Positions 1 to 8,114 are shown, counted from the stretch's first letter. The stretch is DNA of 17,116 nt from JAWLHK01 sp041690355 [NCBI: bacterium] (GCA_041690355.1 JAWLHK010000037.1:1-17116), one strand, 5' to 3'. Notes: generated by a model not told the origin, from the letters alone. A program made the numbers and translations.

Positions 1-2
1 AG

Positions 3-248
3 ATCGAGCAGCACCTGGTGCGCAAGGTCGAACCGGTGGCCGCGGTTCCGCCGGTGTCCGCCCCGCCACTCTCTTCCGCTCCAGCCGGCGCGGAGATTGC
101 GCCACCGCCTGCCGCCGCGAAGTCCACCGCGGTCTGGTGGTGGACGGGGCTCGGCGTCCTCGTCACCGGCGTGGCGACGGCCGCCATCGTGGCCGCGAGC
201 TCCGGGGATGCGCCGCCGCAGGCGGGCACCGTCGACATCCGCTGGTAA
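3..248 (+). CDS. C-terminal fragment of a one-TM protein (5' end outside window)
   Basis: The frame is open from the window edge (first full codon at 3) to a stop at 246-248, so only the last 81 residues are visible. They show a Pro/Ala-rich linker, a single hydrophobic segment starting after three consecutive tryptophans (WWWTGLGVLVTG...), and a short tail ending in TVDIRW. This layout suits a membrane-anchored protein with a large N-terminal domain, possibly of the TPR or PEGA type found in such lineages, but that domain is not in view and I do not name the protein. An internal GTG at 18 is probably not a real start. The secretin gene begins 10 bp downstream, so the two are probably cotranscribed. 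Confidence 0.7.
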   Translation: MEQHLVRKVEPVAAVPPVSAPPLSSAPAGAEIAPPPAAAKSTAVWWWTGLGVLVTGVATAAIVAASSGDAPPQAGTVDIRW

Positions 249-258
249 GGGAGAAAAC

Positions 259-1506
259 ATGCGATCGCGAATCTTCGCCGTTGCGTTGCTGCTGGCCTGG
301 GCTTCGACCGGGCACGCACAGGCTCCGAAAACGGGGGACGTGCTCACGCTCGTCATCGGGCAGACGCAGGTGCTGCCGGCGGGCGGCGTGCGCGACGTGG
401 CCATCGGCGACGCCACCGTGGCCGACGTGAAGGCGAGCGGCGATCGCATCCTGATTACCGGCCTGCGGCGCGGCAGCACGAACCTCACCCTGCTCGGCGC
501 CGGGGGGCGCACCGAACATCTGATCCGCGTCTTCGCCGAAGATCCGCAGATGCTGGCGCGCGACGTCAAGGCCCTGCTCGAGGGGACCGAGGGGGTCAAG
601 CTGCGCGTCGTCGGCGACCGCGTGGTCCTTTCCGGCGAGATCTACCGCGAAGTCGACGCCCGGCGCATCGCGCTCATCCGCGAGCTCTATCCCCAGGTGC
701 TCTCGCTCGCCGAGTTCAAGACCATCGCCATCGACCGCATGGTGCAGCTCGACGTGAAGCTCATGGAGGTGAGCCATAAAGCGCTCGCATCCGTCGGCAT
801 CGGCTGGCCGGGCTCGCTTCCGCTGCAGGGGACCGGTTCCCTGAACGCGCCCGTGGATCTCGGCGTCGGCAGCGTCGGCCCGTGGACCGGCAGCCTGAGC
901 GTCATCACGAACTTCGGCCCGACGCTCCAGTTCATGCTCGAATCCGACGTCGCCCGCATCCTCGCCAATCCGGTGCTGCTCGCGAAGAACGGGACCGAGG
1001 CGATGTTCCAGTCGGGGGGCGAGCTCCCCATTCCCGTGAATCAGGGGCTCGGGCAGACGACCGTGGTGTGGAAGGATTTCGGCATCATCCTCAAGTTTCT
1101 CCCGCGCGTCGATCCGTACGGCAACGTACTGCTCCAGATCGACGCCGAAAGCTCAGACCTCGATTTCGCCCAGGGGGTCGATCTGGGTGGGCTCTCGGTG
1201 CCCAGCCTGGTCACGCGCCGCACGCGCAACGAGGTGAACCTCACGATCGGCGAGACGTTGATCCTCGCCGAGCTCGTGAGCAGCCGCAACGCGAAGAGCG
1301 TTTCCAAAATCCCCGGCCTCGGCCACATCCCGATTCTGGGGGAACTGTTCAAGAGCCGCAGTTTCCGCGACGAAGACTCCCGCTTTCTCGTGTTCATCAC
1401 CCCGCGCATCGTCAAGCCGGGGGATTCGACCGACGAACAGATCCGCAAGCAGCTCAAGGCCTACGAGGACGCCGAAGACGACCTCGACGCCGGCATCCTC
1501 GACTGA
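259..1506 (+). CDS. CpaC/RcpA-like type II/III secretin (pilus assembly)
   Basis: This 415-residue protein is an outer-membrane secretin of the CpaC/RcpA kind, the family that forms the channel of Tad/Flp pilus systems. The ATG at 259 follows a GGGAG Shine-Dalgarno and opens a signal peptide (hydrophobic FAVALLLAWAS, cleavage likely after GHA). Residues of about 26-95 match the pilus-formation N-terminal domain, about 100-165 a BON-like domain, and about 190-400 the secretin core. The core carries the diagnostic GGELPIPV stretch and the C-terminal IPGLGHIPILGELF motif. A longer in-frame ORF from 97 would overlap the upstream gene and lacks a signal peptide at its start, so I prefer 259. No tadA, cpaB or prepilin gene is visible nearby, so the partner machinery is either upstream or elsewhere. 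An RCC1 lipoprotein gene follows after 22 bp. Confidence 0.93.
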   Translation: MRSRIFAVALLLAWASTGHAQAPKTGDVLTLVIGQTQVLPAGGVRDVAIGDATVADVKASGDRILITGLRRGSTNLTLLGAGGRTEHLIRVFAEDPQMLARDVKALLEGTEGVKLRVVGDRVVLSGEIYREVDARRIALIRELYPQVLSLAEFKTIAIDRMVQLDVKLMEVSHKALASVGIGWPGSLPLQGTGSLNAPVDLGVGSVGPWTGSLSVITNFGPTLQFMLESDVARILANPVLLAKNGTEAMFQSGGELPIPVNQGLGQTTVVWKDFGIILKFLPRVDPYGNVLLQIDAESSDLDFAQGVDLGGLSVPSLVTRRTRNEVNLTIGETLILAELVSSRNAKSVSKIPGLGHIPILGELFKSRSFRDEDSRFLVFITPRIVKPGDSTDEQIRKQLKAYEDAEDDLDAGILD

Positions 1507-1528
1507 CTCGAACCCGAAGGAGAGAACC

Positions 1529-4500
1529 ATGTTCCGCACGATCCTGCGTTCCGGTGTTGCTGCCTTTGCGTTGCTCGCCGCCTGCACGGTCGACCCGGCT
1601 TTGCCCGAGCTGTCGGGCGAACTCTCCATCGTCGCGCCGCGCGACGTCGAGATCCGCGCAGGGCAATCCATGCGCGCGGTCGTGAGCACCGTGGCCGAGC
1701 TCGAAGCGGTCCCCACGCTGACGGCCGCGCCGCTTCCCACCGGCGCGACCTTTGCCGAGCGCGGCGACGGCAGCGCGGAATTCTTCTGGTCGCCGGCGAC
1801 GGATCAGGCGGGGACCCACGCCATCGTCGTGTCGGCGGAAGCGGCCGGCAAGCGCGCCGAAGCCACGTGGACGATCACGGTGCTCGCGGCGCCGGTCACC
1901 GATACGGTCGACGAGGATCCGCTCGCCGTGATTCCCCCGCAGGTCGTCTGGGTGCGCATCGCGCCGGGCTCCTTCACGGCGGGCACCGCGCTGACCGTCG
2001 AGACCCTGGGCTGGCTCGATCTCACCGGCGCGTCCCCCGCGTACCGCTACGAGTGGTTCGTGAACGGCGCGGCGGTTCCTTCAGGCGCCGACGGTTCCGC
2101 CACGCTGGCGGCGGGGACCATCGCGCGCGGCGACGCGGTCGACTGCGTGGTCACGCCCTTGCGCGGGGAACTCGAAGGGGAACCGCTGCGCACGGCCGCG
2201 GTCACGATCGTCAATGCGCCCCCCGCCGCCCCGCAGATCCGCTGGAGCCCGCTGGGGATGACTTACGAGACCGCGGCCTTCCACGTGGACATCGTGAACG
2301 CCCCGGCCGACGCCGACGGCGACCCCCTCACGTGGACCTACGCGTGGACGCGCGACGGCGCCCCGGTGACCGACACGGCGACGGTGGACGTCTTCCGCAC
2401 GTTGCGCCAGGGGCAGCGCTGGCGCGTCCAGGTCACCGTCGACGACGGCCACGGCGGTTCCGCTTCTGCCACCATCGAGCACACGGTCGATCTGCGGCGG
2501 ATCCGCAAGCTGGTGACCGGCACGCAGCACACGTGCGCGCTGCTCAACGACGGCCGCGTGCAGTGCTGGGGGAGCAACGCCGCCGGGCAGCTCGGGCTCG
2601 ACACGGTTTCCACGAGCGGGGTCACGCTGCCGACCGAGGTGCCGATCCCCCCCGCCGTCGATCTGGCCTCGGGCTGGCAACACGTCTGCGCGGCGCATGA
2701 GGACGGCCGCGTCCGCTGCTGGGGGGCCAACGGTTCCTCTCAGCTCGGGCGCACGACTTCGCAGACGATCCCCGCGCTCGTCCCCGAAGTCGCCGGCGTG
2801 CGCGCCCTGGCGGCCGGGGGGAACCATACGTGCGCGATCCGCGACGATGCCACTGTCGTCTGCTGGGGGGCGAATGCCGAGGGCCAGCTCGGTTCCGCCG
2901 CCGGCGGCGTAGAGCGCAGCGCGACCCCGGTCGCCGTCGGCCCCTTCGCCGCGGAACCGCGCGCGCTCGTGGCCGGCGCGATGCACACCTGCGCGCGGCT
3001 CGCCGACGCCACCCTCGCCTGCTGGGGGAACAACGACTACGGCCAGCTCGGGACCGGCACGAACGCCCCCGCCGGAACTCCGGTGGCGGTGGGGAACCTG
3101 CCTCGCGTGGCCGCCCATTCCACCGGCGGGAACACGACGTGCGCGGTGGGTTCCGCCGGGTCGCTACATTGCTGGGGGGCGAACCCGTGGGGGCAGTTGG
3201 GGCAGGGGTCCACGTCGTTGTATTCGATGAGCCCCGTCTCCATCGCAGGAACCTGGTCGGCGGTGGCCGCCGGCGGCGATCACACCTGCGCCGTTTCGGC
3301 CGATGGGAATTCCCTCTCGTGCTGGGGGCGCGACGACAGAGGCCAGCTCGGTGACGGCGCCGCGGGGCTCCCGAATTACAGCCCGGCCGCCATCGCGCAC
3401 GAAGCGGGGGCTTCGGGGATCGTGGCCGGGGTCTCGCACACCTGTTCGCTCACGCGGGGCGGCGCCGTCTTCTGCTGGGGCGAAGGGTCGGCCGGGCAGC
3501 TCGGCGAGAATCTCGCGCCGGTCGACCGCGCATCCCCCCGCCCGGTCTTCGGCACGCACGACATCGGCGTGGCCGAAGTGGCCGTGGGGGGGCTCTTCGC
3601 CTGTGCGCGCCTGCGCACCGGCGCCCTCAAGTGCTGGGGGGCGAACGAGGTCGGCCAGCTCGGCGCCGATACCGCCGAAGACTCGCCGTACCCGGTGACG
3701 GTGAAAGGGGTGACCGGGGCCATCCACCTGACGGCCGGGGAACGGCACGCCTGCACGGCCCGCGCCGATCAGTCGCTCGCGTGCTGGGGGGCCAACGATT
3801 TCGGTATGCTCGGCCGCGGATCGGCATCTCCCGCCTGGTCCGCATCCGCCCAGGACGTCGTCGGCGCCACGGGCACCCAGGTGGCGGCCGGACGCTACCA
3901 CACCTGCGCGCTGAATGCCGCGGGGATCAAGTGCTGGGGCGAAGGGGTGCACGGCCAGCTCGGCGACAACACGTCGACGAACCGCACCGCGCCGGCCACG
4001 GTCACCCTCCTGAATTCGGGCGTGGCCGGCATCACCGCCGGCACGCGCCACACGTGCGCCTGGCGCGATGTTTTTTCCGCGTGGTGCTGGGGGCACGACG
4101 CCTACGGTCAGCTCGGCGTCGAGGATCAGATCAACCGCGACGAGCCGACGCGGGTGCGCTACAACGGCGCCAACGTGGCCTTCGCGGGCGGCATGGCGGG
4201 GGGCTACACGCACACGTGCCTGCTCGGGGCCGACGCCTACGCGGGGCAGGTCTTCTGCTGGGGGAACGGCGACGACGGCCAGCTCGCGCAGGGGGATGAG
4301 GCGAGCCTGAGTTCGGCCATGCCGGTCATGCTCGACGCGGCGAACCGGATTGTCGGCATGCGCGCCGTCGCCGCGGGCTCGGCCACCTCGTGCGCCGTCG
4401 GCGACGCGGGGCAACTGTATTGCTGGGGATATCCGCCCCTCGGAGACGGTACGGCGAGCCTTTCGCGCTATGCCCGCCCGATTCCGCTCGATCGTCCGGT

Positions 4501-4678
4501 GCAGGCGGTCTCGCTGCGCAAGTATTCCCCCGACAACCGCACCGTGAACGGCTGTCTGCTGCTCGAAGATCGCAGCGTGCGTTGCTGGGGCGATAACGCC
4601 TGGGGTCAGCTCGGCGACGGCACGGTCGAGGGTCGGCTCGCGCCGGCCGAGGTGGTGAACAGCGCGTACTGGTATTGA
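1529..4678 (+). CDS. Large RCC1-repeat (double beta-propeller-like) lipoprotein
   Basis: This is a 1049-residue lipoprotein. The ATG at 1529 follows a GGAGAG ribosome site, and the signal peptide ends in the lipobox LLAAC with Cys19. Residues of about 30-320 look like Ig/PKD-type beta domains (for example YRYEWFVNG and YAWTRDGAPV). From about residue 330 to the end I count 14 RCC1-type repeats built around HTCA-x(n)-CWGxNxxGQLG, the first Cys pair being C336/C346. Fourteen blades would fit two seven-bladed propellers. Every repeat has a Cys pair about 8-13 residues apart, which suggests one disulfide per blade and hence an extracytoplasmic location. RCC1 propellers are usually protein-binding platforms. 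The ligand is unknown; its position behind the secretin gene makes a role in assembly or surface display of that system plausible, as an inference only. Confidence 0.9.
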   Translation: MFRTILRSGVAAFALLAACTVDPALPELSGELSIVAPRDVEIRAGQSMRAVVSTVAELEAVPTLTAAPLPTGATFAERGDGSAEFFWSPATDQAGTHAIVVSAEAAGKRAEATWTITVLAAPVTDTVDEDPLAVIPPQVVWVRIAPGSFTAGTALTVETLGWLDLTGASPAYRYEWFVNGAAVPSGADGSATLAAGTIARGDAVDCVVTPLRGELEGEPLRTAAVTIVNAPPAAPQIRWSPLGMTYETAAFHVDIVNAPADADGDPLTWTYAWTRDGAPVTDTATVDVFRTLRQGQRWRVQVTVDDGHGGSASATIEHTVDLRRIRKLVTGTQHTCALLNDGRVQCWGSNAAGQLGLDTVSTSGVTLPTEVPIPPAVDLASGWQHVCAAHEDGRVRCWGANGSSQLGRTTSQTIPALVPEVAGVRALAAGGNHTCAIRDDATVVCWGANAEGQLGSAAGGVERSATPVAVGPFAAEPRALVAGAMHTCARLADATLACWGNNDYGQLGTGTNAPAGTPVAVGNLPRVAAHSTGGNTTCAVGSAGSLHCWGANPWGQLGQGSTSLYSMSPVSIAGTWSAVAAGGDHTCAVSADGNSLSCWGRDDRGQLGDGAAGLPNYSPAAIAHEAGASGIVAGVSHTCSLTRGGAVFCWGEGSAGQLGENLAPVDRASPRPVFGTHDIGVAEVAVGGLFACARLRTGALKCWGANEVGQLGADTAEDSPYPVTVKGVTGAIHLTAGERHACTARADQSLACWGANDFGMLGRGSASPAWSASAQDVVGATGTQVAAGRYHTCALNAAGIKCWGEGVHGQLGDNTSTNRTAPATVTLLNSGVAGITAGTRHTCAWRDVFSAWCWGHDAYGQLGVEDQINRDEPTRVRYNGANVAFAGGMAGGYTHTCLLGADAYAGQVFCWGNGDDGQLAQGDEASLSSAMPVMLDAANRIVGMRAVAAGSATSCAVGDAGQLYCWGYPPLGDGTASLSRYARPIPLDRPVQAVSLRKYSPDNRTVNGCLLLEDRSVRCWGDNAWGQLGDGTVEGRLAPAEVVNSAYWY

Positions 4679-4683
4679 AGGGG
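4626..4683 (+). repeat. 58-bp direct repeat, copy 1 (3' end of large RCC1 gene)
   Basis: This stretch covers the codons for the C-terminal residues RLAPAEVVNSAYWY, the stop codon and a few bases beyond. It recurs in the same orientation at 6556-6613 with 3 mismatches in 58 positions (at 4632, 4639 and 4647). The two copies enclose the AT-richer lipoprotein block. Confidence 0.9.
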
Positions 4684-4767
4684 AATCAGGAGGGGCCGCA
4701 GGATGCTCGGCCGCGACCGGCGATGCGAAGTGTCTATCGAGGAATCCGGGGCGCCGGCTGCTCTGCC

Positions 4768-5355
4768 TCACGGTTTCTTGTCGTTGCAGTACACGGCCTC
4801 TTCGCAGCTCCGGGCCCATTCGATGGTTCCGTTGATGGTGAGACTGTTCGCAGGGTCTTCAACGACGGTGGTGGCGTCGTAGTGGTAGAGTTGCGCCCGG
4901 ACGTCTTGCAGGCTGACTTTTACGAACTCGTCTGTGCTGTGCACAACGGCGGTTCCATCGTACGAACCAAATACATCACAAAAGAACCAGCACCCCGTGT
5001 CTGGCCGGACAATTATCGAAACAGACTGCGTGTCGGCGAATGAATAAACGGCGCCATCTGCCGGAAAGTCATGGAAACCGAGAATCAGCCTCGATGCCTC
5101 GAAGTCAAAGGAGCCCTCATCGGCATCGTAAATCTTGATGCTGCGCCTTTCTTCGGAAAGGTCGTTCAGGACAGCGAGGTGGCTCGTGTATGGATTCGGC
5201 AGCCGGTAGCGCTCGTCGGTGAGCTGCTGGTCAATCGACAGGTTGACTGACGACCAATCCACACGGGGTATTGGCCGTTCTGCCTCCTCGGCACAGCCTG
5301 CGAACAGGAGAAAAGCGAGTGCCAGGACGGTTCGGTTAATACGGCTTCGGTTCAT
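4768..5355 (-). CDS. Hypothetical lipoprotein, 195 aa
   Basis: I do not recognise a family for this protein. It begins with a clear lipoprotein signal: basic N-terminus MNRSRINR, hydrophobic core, and lipobox LFAGC with Cys21. The mature part has 175 residues, is acidic, and has four further cysteines in two clusters (TGCWFFCDVF, and SCEEAVYCN near the C-terminus) that could form disulfides. It is predicted to be all or mostly beta and has no TM segment after the signal. Its ATG lies inside the end of the upstream minus-strand gene (20-bp overlap) without a good Shine-Dalgarno, so translation is probably coupled to that gene. The region is noticeably AT-richer than its neighbours, which hints at separate ancestry. 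It faces the RCC1 lipoprotein gene tail to tail with about 90 bp between them. Confidence 0.8.
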   Translation of the reverse strand: MNRSRINRTVLALAFLLFAGCAEEAERPIPRVDWSSVNLSIDQQLTDERYRLPNPYTSHLAVLNDLSEERRSIKIYDADEGSFDFEASRLILGFHDFPADGAVYSFADTQSVSIIVRPDTGCWFFCDVFGSYDGTAVVHSTDEFVKVSLQDVRAQLYHYDATTVVEDPANSLTINGTIEWARSCEEAVYCNDKKP

Positions 5356-6397
5356 AATTCAGGTCTGGAATCGACATCGTCGTATCGCAGCTGTAGTTGT
5401 ATCGAAAGACGCGCCCCAAGGGATCATCGTCAGTCCCCCATAAGCCGTCCGCACCTGCGCCACTGGCCCTTGCAACGAGCGTGAGTCTCGATAGCTCGTC
5501 GTACTGAAAGGTTTCGTCGATAATCAAATTGCCATATGTAGTGTGCTCCCTGAGCAACGTGCCGTCTGATCGACGATAGTAGTCGGTAGCCAGCCCGGGC
5601 ACGTCATCTTCAGTCAGCCATTCTGCGTCTTCACCCGCGTTCGAGTAGTAAACGATGGAGGCGAGGGCAGTGCCTTCAAAGGTATATCTGATTATGTTGG
5701 CCGGTGAGGATACAGGTGACGTCAGAACTCTCGCATACGTGAGCGTCCCGCCAGAGAAGATGTACTCTTGTATATGCGACGGTTCGTCGTCGTCGGTCAT
5801 CCATTGGCCGTCCTGGCCGGGAGAGGCAAATTGCAGGCGTCGCCCTAATCGACCGTCGGTATACTCGAACTTTACATACATCAGGAGACTGGCAAGCTCC
5901 TCAGTTACGGTTTCGCCTCCGGCATAGTAGAATCGTTTTTTCTGTATCCGACCGGAATCATCCAGCTCCCACGTCGTTATCGAGTCGACAGAGTCATCTG
6001 CGGTTCCCCAAAGCTTATCCGGCCCCATGTCACGTGAGGTGACAATTCGCCTTGCCAGACTGGGCGAGCTGGGGTCGGTCTCAATGGCGGCATAGACAAT
6101 AGTGTCGTCCATCGTTTTCCACTCGCCGTCATCGCCGGCAGACAAGTAAAACGTCACTTGCACCGGATAGCCGTTTACAAGCGTGTCCTCTCGCGCTGAG
6201 GAAAGAACGTCGTCCTCGGTGAGCCATTCGCCGTCTGACCCCGGGTCCTGATAGGTCTCTGCGAGCACGGTACAGGTTTCCAGCCGCTGCGCAGGAGGGT
6301 CCGGCTCGTTTGGCAGATCTGAGCTGGTTGTGCTGCGTTCCTCAACACCGCAGGCAGCGACAGAGAGGAATAAGACAAAAGCCCGTGCTCGCAACAT
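5336..6397 (-). CDS. Lipoprotein with six G-x-D-x-x-W-x-T-x-D-D repeats
   Basis: This 353-residue lipoprotein starts at the ATG at 6397, which places the signal MLRARAFVLFLSVAAC (Cys16) at the N-terminus. A longer frame from 6457 adds 20 unlikely residues and would begin upstream of the probable transcription start. The mature protein carries six copies of G-x-D-x-x-W-x-T-x-D-D, at residues 53-63, 88-98, 125-135, 194-204, 255-265 and 315-325. Between copies are YD/RHS-like beta segments such as FRYNYS and FEYTDGRLGRR. The dense Asp pattern suggests a calcium-binding loop, by analogy only. Spacings of 35, 37, 69, 61 and 60 residues suggest a unit of about 30-35 residues with some degenerate copies. 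The gene overlaps the downstream lipoprotein gene by 20 bp and lies in the AT-rich block. Confidence 0.85.
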   Translation of the reverse strand: MLRARAFVLFLSVAACGVEERSTTSSDLPNEPDPPAQRLETCTVLAETYQDPGSDGEWLTEDDVLSSAREDTLVNGYPVQVTFYLSAGDDGEWKTMDDTIVYAAIETDPSSPSLARRIVTSRDMGPDKLWGTADDSVDSITTWELDDSGRIQKKRFYYAGGETVTEELASLLMYVKFEYTDGRLGRRLQFASPGQDGQWMTDDDEPSHIQEYIFSGGTLTYARVLTSPVSSPANIIRYTFEGTALASIVYYSNAGEDAEWLTEDDVPGLATDYYRRSDGTLLREHTTYGNLIIDETFQYDELSRLTLVARASGAGADGLWGTDDDPLGRVFRYNYSCDTTMSIPDLNYEPKPY

Positions 6398-6452
6398 GGG
6401 GGTCCGTTCTAAAAAAAGAGAGGTGGGCAGGCAGCATGCGTCCGGCCACCTA

Positions 6453-6484
6453 ATCATAAGTCACTACTTGTGGACCTATCGCAA
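6453..6484 (-). promoter_or_regulatory. Possible promoter of the lipoprotein pair
   Basis: On the minus strand a TATGAT -10 hexamer sits at 6453-6458. The best -35 candidate, TTGCGA at 6479-6484, is 20 bp away, which is longer than ideal. The expected start of transcription near 6446 leaves a leader of about 50 nt before the ATG at 6397. A 10-bp inverted repeat overlaps the -35 side. Confidence 0.4.
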
Positions 6485-6504
6485 TACCATAAACATGGTA
6501 TTGC
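6481..6504. repeat. Perfect 10-bp inverted repeat (possible operator)
   Basis: GCAATACCAT and ATGGTATTGC form a perfect 10-bp dyad around the 4-nt centre AAAC. No T tract follows on either strand, so it is unlikely to be a terminator. It sits just upstream of the likely -10 of the AT-rich lipoprotein pair, where a repressor or activator dimer could bind. Confidence 0.6.
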
Positions 6505-6555
6505 AGGCAGTGAGAAGAAGTGTTACCGCAATGTGGATTGCAGTGGTAAGGTCGC

Positions 6556-6613
6556 TCGAGGCTCGGCTTGCGCCGGTCGAGGTGGTGAACAGCGCGTACT
6601 GGTATTGAAGGGG
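6556..6613 (+). pseudogene. Detached RCC1-gene 3' tail (58-bp direct repeat, copy 2)
   Basis: The sequence repeats the end of the large RCC1 gene with 3 mismatches. It still encodes RLAPVEVVNSAYWY and a stop in one frame, but nothing upstream continues the RCC1 gene: the preceding bases have no RCC1 similarity. I read it as the remnant of a second RCC1 gene copy or as the scar of an insertion that duplicated the gene end. It lies in the 265-bp gap between two minus-strand genes, which otherwise contains the dyad and promoter listed separately. Confidence 0.7.
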
Positions 6614-6662
6614 GCTGCTCAGTCGGCTTCCCGGGCGGCGGCCATCGCAGGTGGCGGGGCGG

Positions 6663-7967
6663 TCACCAGGGGATGCAGAACAGTTGTCCATCGGTATCCA
6701 TGACGCACCTCGGCAAGTTTGCTATGGGGTAGAAACTCATGCTGTGGAGCGGCCTGGCCAGATCGATTGCGTACAGTTCGTCATCGTCGCTGCACACGGC
6801 GGCATGGTCCCTGGTCACGCCGCAGAAGTCCCAGTAGGAGAACGTCATGTTTGACCACGTATAGGCCGGATCGATTGGCGTCAGGTCCCGGACGTCAGCA
6901 TACAATCCAAGGCACCAACCCATTCCGTCCTCGCGATCGATCGCGCACAGGGGGATGACATGGGCGAAGACATCCTGCCAGGATTTTTCTGCGGGCCCCA
7001 GCAGGGTCGGGGTGCTGACTTCATCCCCCTGCGCCAGAAAGCCCCAGCAGTACAGGCCGTTCGATTCGGGAATGGCACACATCCGGCCGGCATACGATTC
7101 GCCGGTGCCCAGGCTGCCCCGTACGGCAACGGCCTTGACGGGGAGCGAGACGGGATAGGCGTAATGACTCGCGAGCCGCGGGTCAGAGAGCGCGAGCTCG
7201 AAGTAGTGGTTGAAGCCCCAGCAGTAGACTGCCCCCGATGCCCGGACGCCGCACGATGCGTAAGCGCCGACCGTAACGCTGATCCAGTCGTCCCAGACGC
7301 CGAACCGTTGGGGGATCAGGGTATCTTCGCGGTGGCCGATTGCGCCGCCAAACGAAGGCCCCCAGCACCACAGGGTGCCGTCGACCTGTATCCCGCACGA
7401 ATGGCGCGTGCCGATCGCGACCTCCTGCCAGGGCGCAGCGGCTTCGACCGGGGTAGTGGAATAGGATGCGAAGCCCTCTCTTCGAATCTCGAACAGCGTG
7501 TCGTTGGGGTCCAGTCCATAGCCGATCAGCGAGTCGATTCCGCACTCCTCTTCCCGGGCGCACTCGGACGGGTCGTGCATCCAGCCCAGGAATGATTTCC
7601 AGCGTCCTTCGACCTGACAGAAGACGTATGCACCGCTGCGGATAATCGACTGAGGCTCAGTGAAATTCCCGCCCTGGATCCTGAATCCCTCTGGACAGGC
7701 GGTCAACCGGACGCGAATTTCGGTGTCACTCCAGTCAAGGATTGGAGCATCGGCCTCTGCGGACCCATCGGAAGAGATGACCGCTCGTGCGGCACTTCGC
7801 GTACCGAAACCGTGCCCTTGAATGGTCACCACGTCTCCCTCGATGAAGTACTCGGGCGAGACGGCCGTGATCACAGGCCCGCTCTCCACGGGGGGCGGTT
7901 CGCAGGCGGTGAACAGTGCGGTAGCGAACAGGGCGCTGGCGAGTGCTCTCATCCTGGATGCCTGCAT
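6663..7967 (-). CDS. IPT/TIG plus degenerate RCC1-repeat lipoprotein
   Basis: This protein has 434 residues from the ATG at 7967, chosen because GGAGAG precedes it and a signal peptide follows (lipobox-like LFTAC, Cys22). A longer frame from 8129 adds 54 residues with no signal at their start. Residues of about 30-92 match an IPT/TIG Ig-like domain (PVITAVSPEYFIEGDVVTIQ and a following GHGFG). From about 185 to the C-terminus there are six RCC1-like units marked by Cys pairs 191/201, 239/249, 297/307, 341/352, 382/392 and 421/431. The CWG signature is kept in the first three and decays to CLG, CSD and CIP. It is a smaller relative of the RCC1 lipoprotein at 1529-4678, on the opposite strand. 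It is likely anchored to the outer membrane; its ligand is unknown. Confidence 0.85.
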   Translation of the reverse strand: MQASRMRALASALFATALFTACEPPPVESGPVITAVSPEYFIEGDVVTIQGHGFGTRSAARAVISSDGSAEADAPILDWSDTEIRVRLTACPEGFRIQGGNFTEPQSIIRSGAYVFCQVEGRWKSFLGWMHDPSECAREEECGIDSLIGYGLDPNDTLFEIRREGFASYSTTPVEAAAPWQEVAIGTRHSCGIQVDGTLWCWGPSFGGAIGHREDTLIPQRFGVWDDWISVTVGAYASCGVRASGAVYCWGFNHYFELALSDPRLASHYAYPVSLPVKAVAVRGSLGTGESYAGRMCAIPESNGLYCWGFLAQGDEVSTPTLLGPAEKSWQDVFAHVIPLCAIDREDGMGWCLGLYADVRDLTPIDPAYTWSNMTFSYWDFCGVTRDHAAVCSDDDELYAIDLARPLHSMSFYPIANLPRCVMDTDGQLFCIPW

Positions 7968-8073
7968 GATCTCTCCGGTTTGCTGGAAATCCCTTGCCGG
8001 TAGGAGGGCTTTTGCCGGCTGAGTTATCGTAGCAATTTCTGCAGTGCTTTGCAGAGCGTTGTGCTGCATGCAC

Positions 8074-8114
8074 GAAAACCAAGAGGGCGCCGGGATCGAG
8101 TCCCGGCGCCCTCT
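8074..8114 (-). terminator. Rho-independent terminator after the KGG-type gene
   Basis: A perfect 14-bp GC-rich stem (8082-8095 with 8101-8114) closes a 5-nt loop. Read on the minus strand it is followed by TTGGTTTTCG. It lies 25 bp past the stop of the small minus-strand gene and separates it from the RCC1 lipoprotein gene downstream. Confidence 0.85.

Noticed and set aside
3164-4819. 551-residue minus-strand frame opposite the RCC1 repeats
   Set aside because: It has Arg/Pro/Ala-rich shadow composition; its apparent repeats are the reverse reading of the RCC1 repeats.
6330-6608. 92-residue plus-strand frame ending in SAYWY as a real gene
   Set aside because: Its first part is antisense to the lipoprotein signal peptide and only the last 14 residues match the RCC1 protein; it is a repeat remnant.
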